Source: Okeania sp. SIO2B3 (GTDB lineage Bacteria > Cyanobacteriota > Cyanobacteriia > Cyanobacteriales > Microcoleaceae). From it: DNA of 64,000 bases. Positions within the stretch are counted from its first letter, which is position 1. Every line of letters begins with the position of its first letter. The notes under the pieces were generated by a model. That model was not told the DNA's origin. It ran no database searches and saw only the letters and a program-made list of their open reading frames with translations. Position numbers and translations under genes: made by a program. Below, piece by piece: positions 1 through 8,167 of this stretch. The DNA lies in assembly GCF_010672525.1 (NCBI RefSeq), contig NZ_JAAHGH010000013.1:62001-126000 (forward strand), in the 5' to 3' direction.

Positions 1-1208
1 ATTCTGGCAAACACGCGCAAATGTACGTTCGGTCCGCCCATTTTCTTGAACATATCCAAAACTAAGCCGTCTTTCTGCTGCCAACTTTCCCCATGGTCGC
101 CACCTGATATCAACTCCCGCGCTAAAGCACCAACTTCCATCCGACCTAAGTCTTGGTGAGATACAGCAGTTGACCAAGAATAAGCACCATCAAAGTCAAT
201 ATCATTATTAGGAATGGGTACCGTAGTGCGGTCAAAAGGATGTACATCTCCATCACCCTCGTTATACCAAGCGTGGGAAGTATTCTCCCGCGTAAAAGTA
301 TGCTCCATCAATTGATGAATATCTGTAGCGCTATCATAAACACCACTTTTCATAATCATCGCAGCATTGCGACCTTCAATAGTCGGACGTTGATATTTAT
401 CTTCGTGAGGCAAATATCCCCAACTCATATATTTACCAACACCCGCACCAATTTTATCCAAACCAATATTCAGACCCATGCGCCAATAGAAACCGAGGTC
501 AGAACTAGCATGATTAGGATTTTCATCCAACCATTCCATGAAATCTTCATAAGTTTGAATTTGTTCAAACCTGTCAATGGAACAACCCAACCATATAGGT
601 TCTAACCAGTTGGTGCGGTAATATTCCAACATTGCCCAGGCGCGGGTAACATCGGTGAGAGTAGGAGCGCACATGACACCACCGGGCACCATGAAACTAG
701 AGTGAGGCCATTGACCGCCGAATAGAGCGTATATTTCTACGGGTTTTGCTGCAACAGTAATACCAGGTTCGTAGGATGTACCTGTGAATGCTGCGAAACG
801 CTTACAAGCTTCTTCGTAGAAAGGACTATTGTAGTATTTTTTGTTAGTTAAGTCGATCGCGTATAAACCGTAGAAGAAGCGGGGATGACTTTGGAGTGTT
901 TCTACAAGTTGACCGAGGTTACGAGCAAGGATAGCGTTACGAGGTACTTCCGTTTGCCAAGCTGTATCTAATGCCCAGGAAGCACAGGTGAGGTGAGAAG
1001 CACCGCAAATTCCGCATATTCTGGGGGTGACAATGAGACCAGCTTTAGGGTCTTTACCTTTGAGGATGACTTCAAAACCTCGGAACATTTGTGCTTGAGT
1101 CCAAGCGTTGGTTACATATCCGTCTTGAATGTCAACTCTTACATCTAGGTCGCCTTCAACGCGACCCACGGGGGAAATATCTAATGTTTGTACTTTAGTT
1201 TGAACCAT
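1..1208 (-). CDS. hupL: Uptake [NiFe]-hydrogenase large subunit (partial, 3' end outside window)
   Basis: Catalytic subunit of the uptake hydrogenase, which re-oxidises H2 released by nitrogenase and returns the electrons to the membrane chain. The ATG (1206-1208, minus strand) opens MVQTKVQTLDISPVGRVEGD, and the frame stays open for 402 codons to the window edge. The N-terminal nickel-ligand motif RICGICGASH is at residues 63-72 (C65, C68). The second Cys pair, near the C-terminus, lies outside the window, so nickel-site completeness and any excision element further along cannot be judged; the visible part is uninterrupted. It lies 253 bp downstream of hupS on the same strand, so co-transcription is likely. 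Family assignment is very secure. Confidence 0.95.
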   Translation of the reverse strand, partial: MVQTKVQTLDISPVGRVEGDLDVRVDIQDGYVTNAWTQAQMFRGFEVILKGKDPKAGLIVTPRICGICGASHLTCASWALDTAWQTEVPRNAILARNLGQLVETLQSHPRFFYGLYAIDLTNKKYYNSPFYEEACKRFAAFTGTSYEPGITVAAKPVEIYALFGGQWPHSSFMVPGGVMCAPTLTDVTRAWAMLEYYRTNWLEPIWLGCSIDRFEQIQTYEDFMEWLDENPNHASSDLGFYWRMGLNIGLDKIGAGVGKYMSWGYLPHEDKYQRPTIEGRNAAMIMKSGVYDSATDIHQLMEHTFTRENTSHAWYNEGDGDVHPFDRTTVPIPNNDIDFDGAYSWSTAVSHQDLGRMEVGALARELISGGDHGESWQQKDGLVLDMFKKMGGPNVHLRVFAR

Positions 1209-1461
1209 TATTTTAGTTATCAGTTATTAGTTATCAACTGTAGGTTGGGTTAAGCGGCAGCGCAACCCAACAACTATATCTAAGTAGCGAAGTGTAATTA
1301 AATCAGGAGTTACGCAAACTAACAAAGAAACTGGGTTTATTGCCTTGATTACTGTTATAACGAATTTTTGTCGATCGACCCGGTTTGTGCGTAAATCGTA
1401 ATTATGTTGGGTTTATCCTAACGGATAAGCTGGCGCTAACGTTCCTCAACCCAACCTACTT
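1209..1461 (-). repeat. hupS-hupL spacer with two GTTGGGTT/AACCCAAC hairpins
   Basis: The spacer holds two inverted repeats with the same arms: GTTGGGTT at 1244-1251 pairing with AACCCAAC at 1264-1271 (12-nt loop), and GTTGGGTT at 1406-1413 pairing with AACCCAAC at 1448-1455 (34-nt loop). The same arms recur behind nifJ at 12609-12636, so this is a dispersed repeat. Because it lies inside a probable two-gene transcript it could fold in the hupSL mRNA; hairpins between hupS and hupL are known from Nostoc-type cyanobacteria. The effect here is inference. Confidence 0.6.
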
Positions 1462-2424
1462 TTAAACGGTAAAGAAATCTTCCTCTGCCCATTTTGGAAT
1501 TGAATCTTTCGCAACCATAGTCAGCAAAGCATAATCTTTACGGTTAACTCCCGTTGGTAATTCTTTGGGAACTCCCATGACTGTTTGAGTCTTAAATACT
1601 GTTCCCGGTGCGAGGTCATGGAATGGAAATTCTGGTTCCGTACAGCCTAAACATGGCATTCCCGCGCGAGTCTTAGACGAAACTCGGTTCCACAAAATGC
1701 GGTTACAGGGAGAATGAGTCATCGGTCCGCGACAACCCAAGTCATAGAATAGACATCCTTGACGCTGCCCAAAATCTGAGGTTGAAGCTTTGTAAGCAAA
1801 GTGAACGTTGCGAGTACAACCTGTTTGAGTGAAGCTTTTGAAAAATGTTTCGGGGCGGTGAAATTCGTCTAAGGTAATGTCATCAAGTCTGCCAGTGGCA
1901 ACTGCTACTAATATTTGGGAAATCCAATCTGGGTGCGCGGGGCAACCGGGAATATTGATAACAGGATATCCAGCTTTACTTTTGAAGTCTTCTCCTAAAA
2001 ATCCACCTTTTTTCCGTTTGAGAAATTGCAAACCTTCAGACTCACTAGGGTTTGGTGACATTGCTGGAATACCACCATAAGTAGCGCAGTCTCCCACCGC
2101 GACCACGAAACCAGCAACTTCCGATAATTCTTTTACCCAATCTTTCATCGGGCGATCGGCAAAACGGTTCCATTCTCCCGTACCATTGGGAGCATTAATT
2201 ATAGTTCCTTCGTATACTAATATATCTAAATGTATTGTTCCCGAAATACAATCTTTTAATAATTGTTGAACGTCTGTACCAAGTTCAAATCCTAAAGAAG
2301 GATGCCAAAGTACATTAATGCCGAAGTCTGTAATTAAGTCACAAATATTTGGTTCTTCAGCATTGAGAAATGATATGGTATTGCCAGAACAAGCTCCGCC
2401 TTGAAGCCACAGTAGATTTATCAT
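1462..2424 (-). CDS. hupS: Uptake [NiFe]-hydrogenase small subunit
   Basis: Electron-transfer subunit carrying the Fe-S clusters that pass electrons away from HupL. Visible cluster ligands: LQGGACSGN at the N-terminus (C12), VGDCATYGG, NIPGCPAHP, FTQTGCTRN, and the Cys-rich C-terminal half with GCLFYDLGCRGP, SPCNR and PCLGCTEPEFP. There is no twin-arginine signal peptide, as is usual for cyanobacterial HupS. The open frame reaches 2472, but the ATG at 2424 (MINLLWLQGGACSGN, 320 aa) matches the family start and length and has AGGAG and AGGA stretches upstream; the 16 extra codons are probably untranslated. It is followed by hupL, while hupW is about 5 kb away on the other strand, separated by accessory genes. 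Confidence 0.93.
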   Translation of the reverse strand: MINLLWLQGGACSGNTISFLNAEEPNICDLITDFGINVLWHPSLGFELGTDVQQLLKDCISGTIHLDILVYEGTIINAPNGTGEWNRFADRPMKDWVKELSEVAGFVVAVGDCATYGGIPAMSPNPSESEGLQFLKRKKGGFLGEDFKSKAGYPVINIPGCPAHPDWISQILVAVATGRLDDITLDEFHRPETFFKSFTQTGCTRNVHFAYKASTSDFGQRQGCLFYDLGCRGPMTHSPCNRILWNRVSSKTRAGMPCLGCTEPEFPFHDLAPGTVFKTQTVMGVPKELPTGVNRKDYALLTMVAKDSIPKWAEEDFFTV

Positions 2425-2472
2425 TCTGTCCTGATTCTCCTCTCTGTTATATGAGGTTGAGATGGAATTCAC

Positions 2473-3205
2473 GATAGAATTTGTCGCACCCTAATTCAAC
2501 CTTTATGAAATTATAAAGGATAGATAATGATGATTTTGTATATTTTATGAAATTTTTAATTATTGATTAATTGTTGGTTTTTTGATATTTTTTTGTTATT
2601 TTAGATACTTTATTTTTAATGTTTTATTGGTAAGGAAACATTGAGAAAATCTAAGACTTAGTTAAATGTCTACACTTGTAGCGGATTACACCTTGGTTAG
2701 GTACACGCACGGGGGCAATATGCCAGCACTGGGAACATTGAATGGCTTTGTTGCACAAAAGACGATCTGGTAAGCTATTTTTTTGCGAGTCCCTTACTCA
2801 AGCGTTGGCGGAGCCTAGCGGCAGCTATATCGCTAACTTTCGGGAGATTGATGTTTGATTTATCTATTGTCCAATAGTTATCTTGAGTTTAGATACAGTG
2901 AGAGTCAAGTGATCGCTGATTTGAGGGGGATTAATGTTTGATTTATCTATTGTCCAATAGTTACAGCAGTTGATGTTGTCCTAAATTTTCAACTGTAGAT
3001 AAAGGAATATTTATCATTTCAGATTATAACTCCCTTCTTTTAATATTAGAGCTGCCAATTCTACTACTCAAAGTAAAATTTCCTGAACGTTGTCTAACAG
3101 TTTCTTTTCATGTTACACTGTCATATTATCATGTAATGCTCAAATATACCCATTCCTACGAAGGAGCTTTTGGTTTATAGTTTCAACTAACTAATAATAG
3201 AAGAA
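2473..3205. other. Gap upstream of hupS: direct repeats and small repeats
   Basis: No gene is seen. The hupS promoter must lie at the left side, which is very AT-rich. A 30-bp direct repeat occurs at 2851-2880 and 2934-2963 (83 bp apart), each copy ending in the palindrome CTATTGTCCAATAG followed by TTA. Around 2799-2836 there is a small dispersed repeat of the GCGTTGGCGGAGC type, also seen near 50610. The right end is the promoter region for the toxin-antitoxin pair. Confidence 0.55.
2851..2963. repeat. Pair of 30-bp direct repeats with internal palindrome
   Basis: Two identical 30-bp copies (2851-2880, 2934-2963), each containing CTATTG-TC-CAATAG, a 6+6 palindrome with a 2-nt centre. The reverse of the core (TTGGACAATAG) occurs inside the element at 22487-22576, so it may be a fragment of a mobile repeat rather than an operator. 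Confidence 0.6.
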
Positions 3206-3445
3206 ATGAGCAATAAAAAACTCCTAGAAAGAATCACTATCGACCCAAACATCTGTCACGGTAAACCCTGCCTCCGGGGATTGCGTTATCCAGTAGAATT
3301 TATACTAGAATTGCTTAGTAGTGGCATGACTATTGAGGAAATTCTTGAAGACTATGATGATTTAGAAAGAGACGATATTCTTGCTGCTTTACAGTTTGCT
3401 ACTCGTTTAACTCAAGTAAAAAGTATTTATAGCATAGTGCCATGA
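3206..3445 (+). CDS. DUF433 protein, putative antitoxin
   Basis: A 79-aa protein with the DUF433 signature: ITIDPNICHGKPCLRGLRYPVEFILELL, then MTIEEILEDYDDLERDDILAAL, a small winged-helix-like fold. Its stop overlaps the start of the next gene by 4 bp (ATGA), giving tight translational coupling. DUF433 proteins are commonly paired with DUF5615 PIN-like proteins and are regarded as type II antitoxins that cover the toxin and repress their own promoter. That function is inferred from family and context; nothing in the sequence proves activity. Confidence 0.8.
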   Translation: MSNKKLLERITIDPNICHGKPCLRGLRYPVEFILELLSSGMTIEEILEDYDDLERDDILAALQFATRLTQVKSIYSIVP

Positions 3446-3795
3446 AATTCTTAGTTGACGCACAACTGCCAGTGCGTCTTGCAGTTTTTCTCCGATCTGC
3501 GGGTTACGATACTATTGACACAAAAGACTTACCTCTTCAAAATGCCACTCCAGATACAGAAATTAATTTTCTTTCTGTCCTAGAAAATCGAATTGTTGTT
3601 ACTAAAGACCACGATTTTTTTGATTCTTTTTTGATTCGTCAAGAACCTTATAAGCTGTTGTTAGTTACCACTGGTAATATCCCTAATAAAGAACTGATGA
3701 AGTTGTTTATAAATAACCTGTCTCGGTTAGTCCAGCTACTTGAGGGAAATTCGCTAGTAGAAATGAGTAGAAATTCTATTATTGTACATCAATAA
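3442..3795 (+). CDS. DUF5615 PIN-like protein, putative toxin
   Basis: A 117-aa protein beginning MKFLVDAQLPVRLAVFLRS, the typical start of DUF5615/PIN-like proteins, with D6 as the first acidic residue. KDLPLQNATPDTEI follows, then VVTKDHDFFDSF (acidic cluster) and KLLLVTTGNI. PIN-fold toxins are RNases that bind metal with such conserved aspartates. The gene overlaps the DUF433 gene by 4 bp and no further gene follows in the operon. The toxin role is inferred from the pairing; full length and intact acidic residues suggest the module is not decayed. Confidence 0.8.
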   Translation: MKFLVDAQLPVRLAVFLRSAGYDTIDTKDLPLQNATPDTEINFLSVLENRIVVTKDHDFFDSFLIRQEPYKLLLVTTGNIPNKELMKLFINNLSRLVQLLEGNSLVEMSRNSIIVHQ

Positions 3796-3839
3796 TTTAT
3801 AATATTCAGTATTTCCTTAAATATATCTATTAGAGTTAA

Positions 3840-4976
3840 ATGAGTCTACACCTAGAAGAATCTATTGTTTTAATTACCAGTGCTAGTGAAAACTCTTTTA
3901 AAGCAGATGTTATTGGCACTGGATTTGCTTTTTATCAAGCAGATAATTATACTTATTTGCTAACCTGCGCTCATGTTGTTGAGGATGTGGGTGGTGAGGA
4001 AAATGTATTGGTTAATAATATTCCGGCAGAAGTTGTTGCAACAGGAGATGTTAATGGTTTTGATTTAGCAGTGTTGCAAGTTGAAAAGCTGAATGTCCGA
4101 CTTTTCCAGCTAATAAGTTTATCCGAAGCAGAAAATCAAAAGTTTCGGATAGCAGGTCATTATCTCTATGGTGAAAATAAAAACGTTATGCTGGAAACTG
4201 TTGATGGAACTCTAGGGAAAAAGCGTTTCGCTCGTCAAAATAATGAAACGGTGACAGCTTGGAAATTGTTAATTAATGAAGGCGATCGCCTTCGTAAAGG
4301 TTATAGTGGAGCACCTGTAGTTGACCTGAGCGATCGTGTTTTGGGTATAGCAACCAATATGGAGAAAGATGGAGCAGAGGGGTTAGCTATATCCGTAGAA
4401 GCTTTGAATAAAATTTGGCCTCAAATGCCTATTGCTATTTCTCTTCAGTTGCCTGAAGTTGAGCTTAGGTCTGATGTTGGTTGTAACTATACTAAGTTAA
4501 AGAGATTGTTGAGTGAGGGAGAGTGGAAAGAAGCAGATGAGGAAACAGCTCGTTGTATGTTGCAAGTTGCAGGGCAAAAGGAGGGTTTACTAACAGAAGA
4601 AGATATGGATACATTTCCTTGTACAGACCTCCGTACAATTGACCAACTTTGGGTAAAATATAGTGGTGGTAAGTTTGGATTTTCCGTCCAAAAGAAAATT
4701 TATAAGAATTTGGGTGGTACGAGAGAGTTTGAACAATCAGTATATGAAGCATTCGGTAACGAAGTCGGATGGCGTCAACGAGGAAAATGGTTGTTTGACT
4801 TTGAGATAACTTTTAGCTTAGATACGGATTATGCAGGGCATCTCCCCTTTAGGGTTTGCTTGGGACATCTCCCTTGGGCGGTAATACCCAATTCCCCTAT
4901 TTTTGGTTTTAGCTGGTCTCTTTGGTTTGGAGCTTGCGGGCCTCTGTTCTCTCGCGTAGAGACTTGTAGACTTTAA
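3840..4976 (+). CDS. Trypsin-like serine protease fused to a GUN4 domain
   Basis: A 378-aa two-domain protein. Residues about 5-200 are a trypsin-fold protease with a readable catalytic triad: H45 (LLTCAHVV), D75 (GFDLAVLQV) and S156 (GYSGAPVVD). From about residue 216 the chain is a GUN4 domain (NYTKLKRLLSEGEWKEADEE, FPCTDLRTIDQLW, GKFGFSVQKKIY, VGWRQRGKWLF, FSLDTDYAGHLP). GUN4 domains bind tetrapyrroles, and free GUN4 stimulates magnesium chelatase; fused GUN4 domains are thought to act as ligand sensors. No signal peptide is evident, so it is probably cytoplasmic. Near the C-terminus GHLP occurs twice (AGHLPFRVCLGHLPWAV), which looks like a 27-nt in-frame duplication or small-repeat insertion. 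It follows the toxin-antitoxin pair by 44 bp. Confidence 0.85.
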   Translation: MSLHLEESIVLITSASENSFKADVIGTGFAFYQADNYTYLLTCAHVVEDVGGEENVLVNNIPAEVVATGDVNGFDLAVLQVEKLNVRLFQLISLSEAENQKFRIAGHYLYGENKNVMLETVDGTLGKKRFARQNNETVTAWKLLINEGDRLRKGYSGAPVVDLSDRVLGIATNMEKDGAEGLAISVEALNKIWPQMPIAISLQLPEVELRSDVGCNYTKLKRLLSEGEWKEADEETARCMLQVAGQKEGLLTEEDMDTFPCTDLRTIDQLWVKYSGGKFGFSVQKKIYKNLGGTREFEQSVYEAFGNEVGWRQRGKWLFDFEITFSLDTDYAGHLPFRVCLGHLPWAVIPNSPIFGFSWSLWFGACGPLFSRVETCRL

Positions 4977-5187
4977 AATATAAGCCTTTCAGCCGACTCA
5001 TTAGTTATCAGTTTTTTATAACCCATTTTTCCCTCTACAAATCATTAAAAAATTGCATTGCTACCTCTTGTTCTGAGGTATTTCTACTGTTCTATTCAAC
5101 CTCCTAGAATTTCCTTTGACAAATGTAGATATTTTTAACTCCATAACCAGAAATATAAAATAGTAGAACATCATCCTTATTGCGGTC

Positions 5188-5316
5188 ATATCAAATCCGG
5201 CTGAAAACTCGTCATTGCGACGATAGGAAGCAATCTCGCGCAACCCTTGAGATTGCTTCTTTCCACTCCGTTCCAGTCGCAATGACTTATAATAACTAAT
5301 CATCCAGATTTGATAT
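5188..5316. repeat. Family D inverted-repeat element with nested palindrome
   Basis: Outer arms: ATATCAAATCCGG at 5188-5200 and CCAGATTTGATAT at 5304-5316 (12 of 13 paired). Nested inside (5211-5286) is a palindrome with GTCATTGCGAC and GTCGCAATGAC ends plus GCAATCTC/GAGATTGC arms. Family D also occurs at 24878-25001 and 56449-56595. No coding capacity. The open frame across it (5061-5303 minus) is rejected. Confidence 0.75.
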
Positions 5317-5366
5317 CAGCTAACAATTTAGTTATTATTATTTTGGGATTCAAGGAATATTTAAAA

Positions 5367-5990
5367 ATGGCTTACAGTGATTTTAAAACTATTAATCAAG
5401 CTCAAGCTACTTTTGACCTTAGTATTAATATGGTTAATTTGTTTCCTAATATCGAGTTAGTTGAACCCAGTGAATATTTGAAAATTACTCTCAAACGTAA
5501 TCTCAAAGTTGCTTTTGATAATAATACTGAAAAAGCCCGTTCGGAGTTAATTATTGCACCATTGTTGATAGAAATCAGAGAAATATTTGATGGTAAAATT
5601 AGTTTCTTTTCTGGTAGAGATTTTAATGTCGATATTACCAGCGGGCTAAATGGGTTTTGTGACTATATTTTGAGTGCTTCAGAGTTCACTTTAGAAATAG
5701 AAGCTCCCGTAATAACTATTGTTGAAGCTAAAAATGAAAGTACAAATGTAGGTTTAGGTCAATGTATTGCGGAAATGGTGGCAGCACAGAGGTTTAACCA
5801 AGCAAGAAATAGAATAACTGAAAGTATTTATGGTGCTGTTACGACTGGTCGTATCTGGCGCTTTCTGAAACTTTCTGGTCAAAATGTTGCCATTGATAAT
5901 AAGGAATTAGTCATTGAAAATGCAGAAGATATAAATGTTTCTAAGATTTTAGCAATTTTAAGTTTACCTATTAAACAATTGAACAGTTAA
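5367..5990 (+). CDS. PD-(D/E)XK nuclease-like protein of unknown role
   Basis: A 207-aa protein. The ATG at 5367 (MAYSDFKTINQAQATFDLS) is preferred over the one at 5310, because the extra 19 codons overlap the end of repeat D and GGAAT lies upstream of 5367. The middle shows a PD-(D/E)XK-type pattern: acidic SELIIAPLLIEI, then SGLNGFCDYIL (D), ITIVEAKNE (ExK), and a downstream Gln in GLGQCIAEM. This resembles the N-terminal nuclease region of type I restriction R subunits and stand-alone cyanobacterial relatives. No helicase part or methylase neighbour is present, so a complete restriction system is unlikely. It may be an orphan nuclease; the substrate is unknown. Confidence 0.65.
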   Translation: MAYSDFKTINQAQATFDLSINMVNLFPNIELVEPSEYLKITLKRNLKVAFDNNTEKARSELIIAPLLIEIREIFDGKISFFSGRDFNVDITSGLNGFCDYILSASEFTLEIEAPVITIVEAKNESTNVGLGQCIAEMVAAQRFNQARNRITESIYGAVTTGRIWRFLKLSGQNVAIDNKELVIENAEDINVSKILAILSLPIKQLNS

Positions 5991-6046
5991 ATTTTTTGGT
6001 GTTGCTGAATTGAAGTATGAATGTGCGATTGTTTGGTTGTTGTCAA

Positions 6047-6118
6047 GCCCCCTAAATCCCCTAATTTTGGGTGACTTTTAGAATTTTATTCCCCCCAATT
6101 TTGGGGGGCTAGGGGGGC
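6047..6118. repeat. Palindromic CCCCCTAA-type repeat
   Basis: Left arm CCCCCTAAATCCCCTAATTT (from 6048) pairs imperfectly with a right arm at 6091-6118 rich in GGGGGGCTAGGGGGG. It is a short non-coding palindromic repeat in the gap between the nuclease-like gene and the Uma2 gene; the rest of 5991-6304 is AT-rich with no gene. Confidence 0.6.
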
Positions 6119-6304
6119 AAAATCAGACCCATAATCAGCAACGCCAATTTTTTAATAAATCATATTTATCCTAAACTAAAAGCAATAGTTGAGGGATTTT
6201 TGCGCAGCATTACGCAGGAAATACTTACAACATTAGTAATGTTTTGTTAGGTTTAATTTCGTATATAATATATTAAAAAAATCCCAATTAATCTGGAGGT
6301 AATT

Positions 6305-7255
6305 ATGTCAGAAAAATTGACTATTCTGCCCCATGGAGAACCAGACACCAATAATATGATTCTGGAGAATGATACTCACTTCCCCCATGGAGATCCAGAC
6401 ACCAGTCACATGATTCTGGAGGATGATACTCCCTTGGATAGTTTTATTAATGAAAAACAACAACGTTTACTCACAACTGTATTTTATAGCGGTGCGGAAA
6501 TACCAATAAATGTTCCTTTTATTGTTGCTGCCAATGTAGGTTTATTTTCTCATCTCCTAGATTCAGGAATTGTACCTGATGTCTTTTTAAGTTTGAATAT
6601 TATTGGTGAGAAAGAATGGTGGAAACGTAATGTCCGTTCTTATTTATTCTGGGAATTTGGCAAAGCACCAGATGTCGTAATAGAAATTGTGTCTCCGACT
6701 CCCGGCAATGAATTAGGAAGTAAATTAACGGACTATGCAAAGTTAGGAATTCCTTATTATGTTGTCTACGATCCATTGCAAAAATTCAGCGAAAATGTAC
6801 TGCAAGTATTTCAACTGCAAGTTAATTCTTACGTTCCTAAAAATGATGCTTGGTTTGCCCATGTTAATTTGGGACTAAATCTATGGAATGGTGTATTTGA
6901 AAATATTAATGGTACTTGGTTACGTTGGTGCGATGCTGATGGAAATGTAATTAAAACAGGAGATGAAATAGCAATAGAAAAAAATCTTGAAATCTCCCAA
7001 AAAGACGCTCAAATCTCCCTAAAAGATGCTGAAATATCTCTAAAAAATACTGAAATATCTCTAAAAAATACTCAAATTAAACAGGCGTTATTATTAGCAA
7101 TTGAAATGGGATTAAAACTCAAGTTTGGTGATGAATATGTGGGAATTTTATCAGATATTTCAAAAATAGATGATGTGAAATTGTTAGAGACCATTGTTTC
7201 TCAAATTCCCCAGATTTCCTCAACAGATGAATTGCGAAAACTATATACTGAATAG
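6305..7255 (+). CDS. Uma2 family (DUF820) putative endonuclease
   Basis: A 316-aa Uma2/DUF820 protein, a cyanobacteria-enriched PD-(D/E)XK superfamily. Core motifs: KAPDVVIEIVSPTPGNELGSK (residues about 118-138), YAKLGIPYYVVYDP and the aromatic segment LGLNLWNGVFENINGTWLRW. The N-terminus carries a tandem duplication, LPHGEPDTNNMILENDT then FPHGDPDTSHMILEDDT, about 17 residues each. Residues about 230-262 form a degenerate heptad run (SQKDAQISLKDAEISLKNTE), probably a coiled coil. GGAGG sits 8 bp before the ATG. Members are numerous in repeat-rich cyanobacterial genomes and their biological role is unsettled. A remnant of a second Uma2 gene is at 43056-43361. Confidence 0.85.
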   Translation: MSEKLTILPHGEPDTNNMILENDTHFPHGDPDTSHMILEDDTPLDSFINEKQQRLLTTVFYSGAEIPINVPFIVAANVGLFSHLLDSGIVPDVFLSLNIIGEKEWWKRNVRSYLFWEFGKAPDVVIEIVSPTPGNELGSKLTDYAKLGIPYYVVYDPLQKFSENVLQVFQLQVNSYVPKNDAWFAHVNLGLNLWNGVFENINGTWLRWCDADGNVIKTGDEIAIEKNLEISQKDAQISLKDAEISLKNTEISLKNTQIKQALLLAIEMGLKLKFGDEYVGILSDISKIDDVKLLETIVSQIPQISSTDELRKLYTE

Positions 7256-7304
7256 TTTAAAAATTGGGTGCATATTCCGCACCCTATTGTTGAGCAGGGG
7301 AGTT

Positions 7305-7328
7305 GGGGAGATGGGGAGATGGGGAGAT
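7305..7328. repeat. GGGGAGAT tandem repeat
   Basis: Three perfect copies of an 8-mer 3' of the Uma2 gene. The reverse-strand version (CCCCATCT type) occurs at 57978-58028. The rest of the gap 7256-7693 holds element A1 and no gene. Confidence 0.8.
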
Positions 7329-7569
7329 GTATTGGAGTATTTTTTAACCTTTTTCTCGAACCTATCCCACTAATAAGATTTTTGCTAAAAACCCTAAATA
7401 TTTTGAGAGTTAAAAACGAAAAATCAAGCTTTTCAAGCACGTTTTACTTAAACAAATAAGCTTGTTAAGAATAGTGGGATAGGTTCTTTTTCTCGTATTG
7501 CTTTTATCCCACGACTCCGCTCCTCAAAAATTTAATCAAGGCAAAGATACTAAATGGTTTCTAGAAATC

Positions 7570-7662
7570 AGGACTTACGCACGAGGTACGAAAAAGTAGC
7601 ATTTGAGGTTGCTTTCCTGTGGGTTGCTTCGGACGGAAATACGTTGCAGGTGCGTAAGTCCT
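7570..7662. repeat. Family A1 inverted-repeat element
   Basis: Ends AGGACTTACGCAC (7570-7582) and GTGCGTAAGTCCT (7650-7662) are perfect inverted repeats. The interior (GAGGTACGAAAAA, then a degenerate GATTGCTTCCCTG-like stretch and ATACGTTGCAG) matches copies at 14622-14715 and, inverted, 36770-36863. It is about 93 bp, MITE-like, with no coding capacity, and lies 32 bp before hupW. Confidence 0.85.
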
Positions 7663-7693
7663 ATTTATTATTGGAGATGTCTATTTATAAATA

Positions 7694-8167
7694 ATGGCGA
7701 AAATATTAGTAATAGGTTACGGTAATACGCTCCGCAGTGATGATGGTGCGGGTCAAGGGGTGGCAGAGTTGGTGGCGGAATGGAAGTTACCCAATGTGCG
7801 ATCGCTCCCGGTGCATCAACTTACTCCAGAATTGGCAGAACCTATATCTCAAGCAGAATTAGTGATTTTTGTTGATGTTTATCCGGCAACTTCTGAACAA
7901 GGTTTACAGATACATCAACTTTGCGTTCCCCACACTCCCCACACCCAAGAAAGGGGGGAATTTGAGAGTCAGGGTTTGAATATAGGACATACAGGAGACC
8001 CGCGATCGCTACTTGCTCTTAGTCAATTTGTCTATAACAATGTACCTCCAGCTTGGTGGATATTAATACCCGCAGTTAATTTTGAATTTGGGGAAGATTT
8101 TTCGAGGGAAACAGCTCAAGGAATTACAGATGCTTTAGCACAAATTCAACAAATTGTTGTTAAGTAA
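7694..8167 (+). CDS. hupW: Hydrogenase maturation protease HupW
   Basis: Endopeptidase that clips the C-terminal tail of the hydrogenase large subunit after nickel insertion; here the client should be HupL. It is 157 aa, the usual family length. MAKILVIGYGNTLRSDDGAGQGV carries the GN-x-L-x-x-DDG signature, the second acidic ligand is in LVIFVDVYPA and the His ligand in NIGHTGDPRSLLAL. These correspond to the three nickel-sensing residues of HybD-type proteases. The gene is on the strand opposite hupSL and about 5 kb away, so it has its own promoter; the upstream DNA carries element A1 and the motif GGAGATGTCTA, which also ends family C elements. Confidence 0.88.
   Translation: MAKILVIGYGNTLRSDDGAGQGVAELVAEWKLPNVRSLPVHQLTPELAEPISQAELVIFVDVYPATSEQGLQIHQLCVPHTPHTQERGEFESQGLNIGHTGDPRSLLALSQFVYNNVPPAWWILIPAVNFEFGEDFSRETAQGITDALAQIQQIVVK

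Noticed and set aside
240-605. 121-aa plus-strand frame
   Set aside because: Antisense shadow of hupL; the hupL frame is continuous there and has all family motifs.
1-1208. hupL excision element
   Set aside because: Some Nostoc-type hupL genes carry one; the visible 402 codons are uninterrupted and the rest of the gene is outside the window.
2740-2785. Possible IS end (GGCTTTGTTGCACAAAAGAC)
   Set aside because: Resembles the end of some insertion sequences, but no partner repeat or transposase remnant is seen within the gap.
5061-5303. 80-aa minus-strand frame
   Set aside because: Lies across repeat D and its palindrome; composition is not protein-like.
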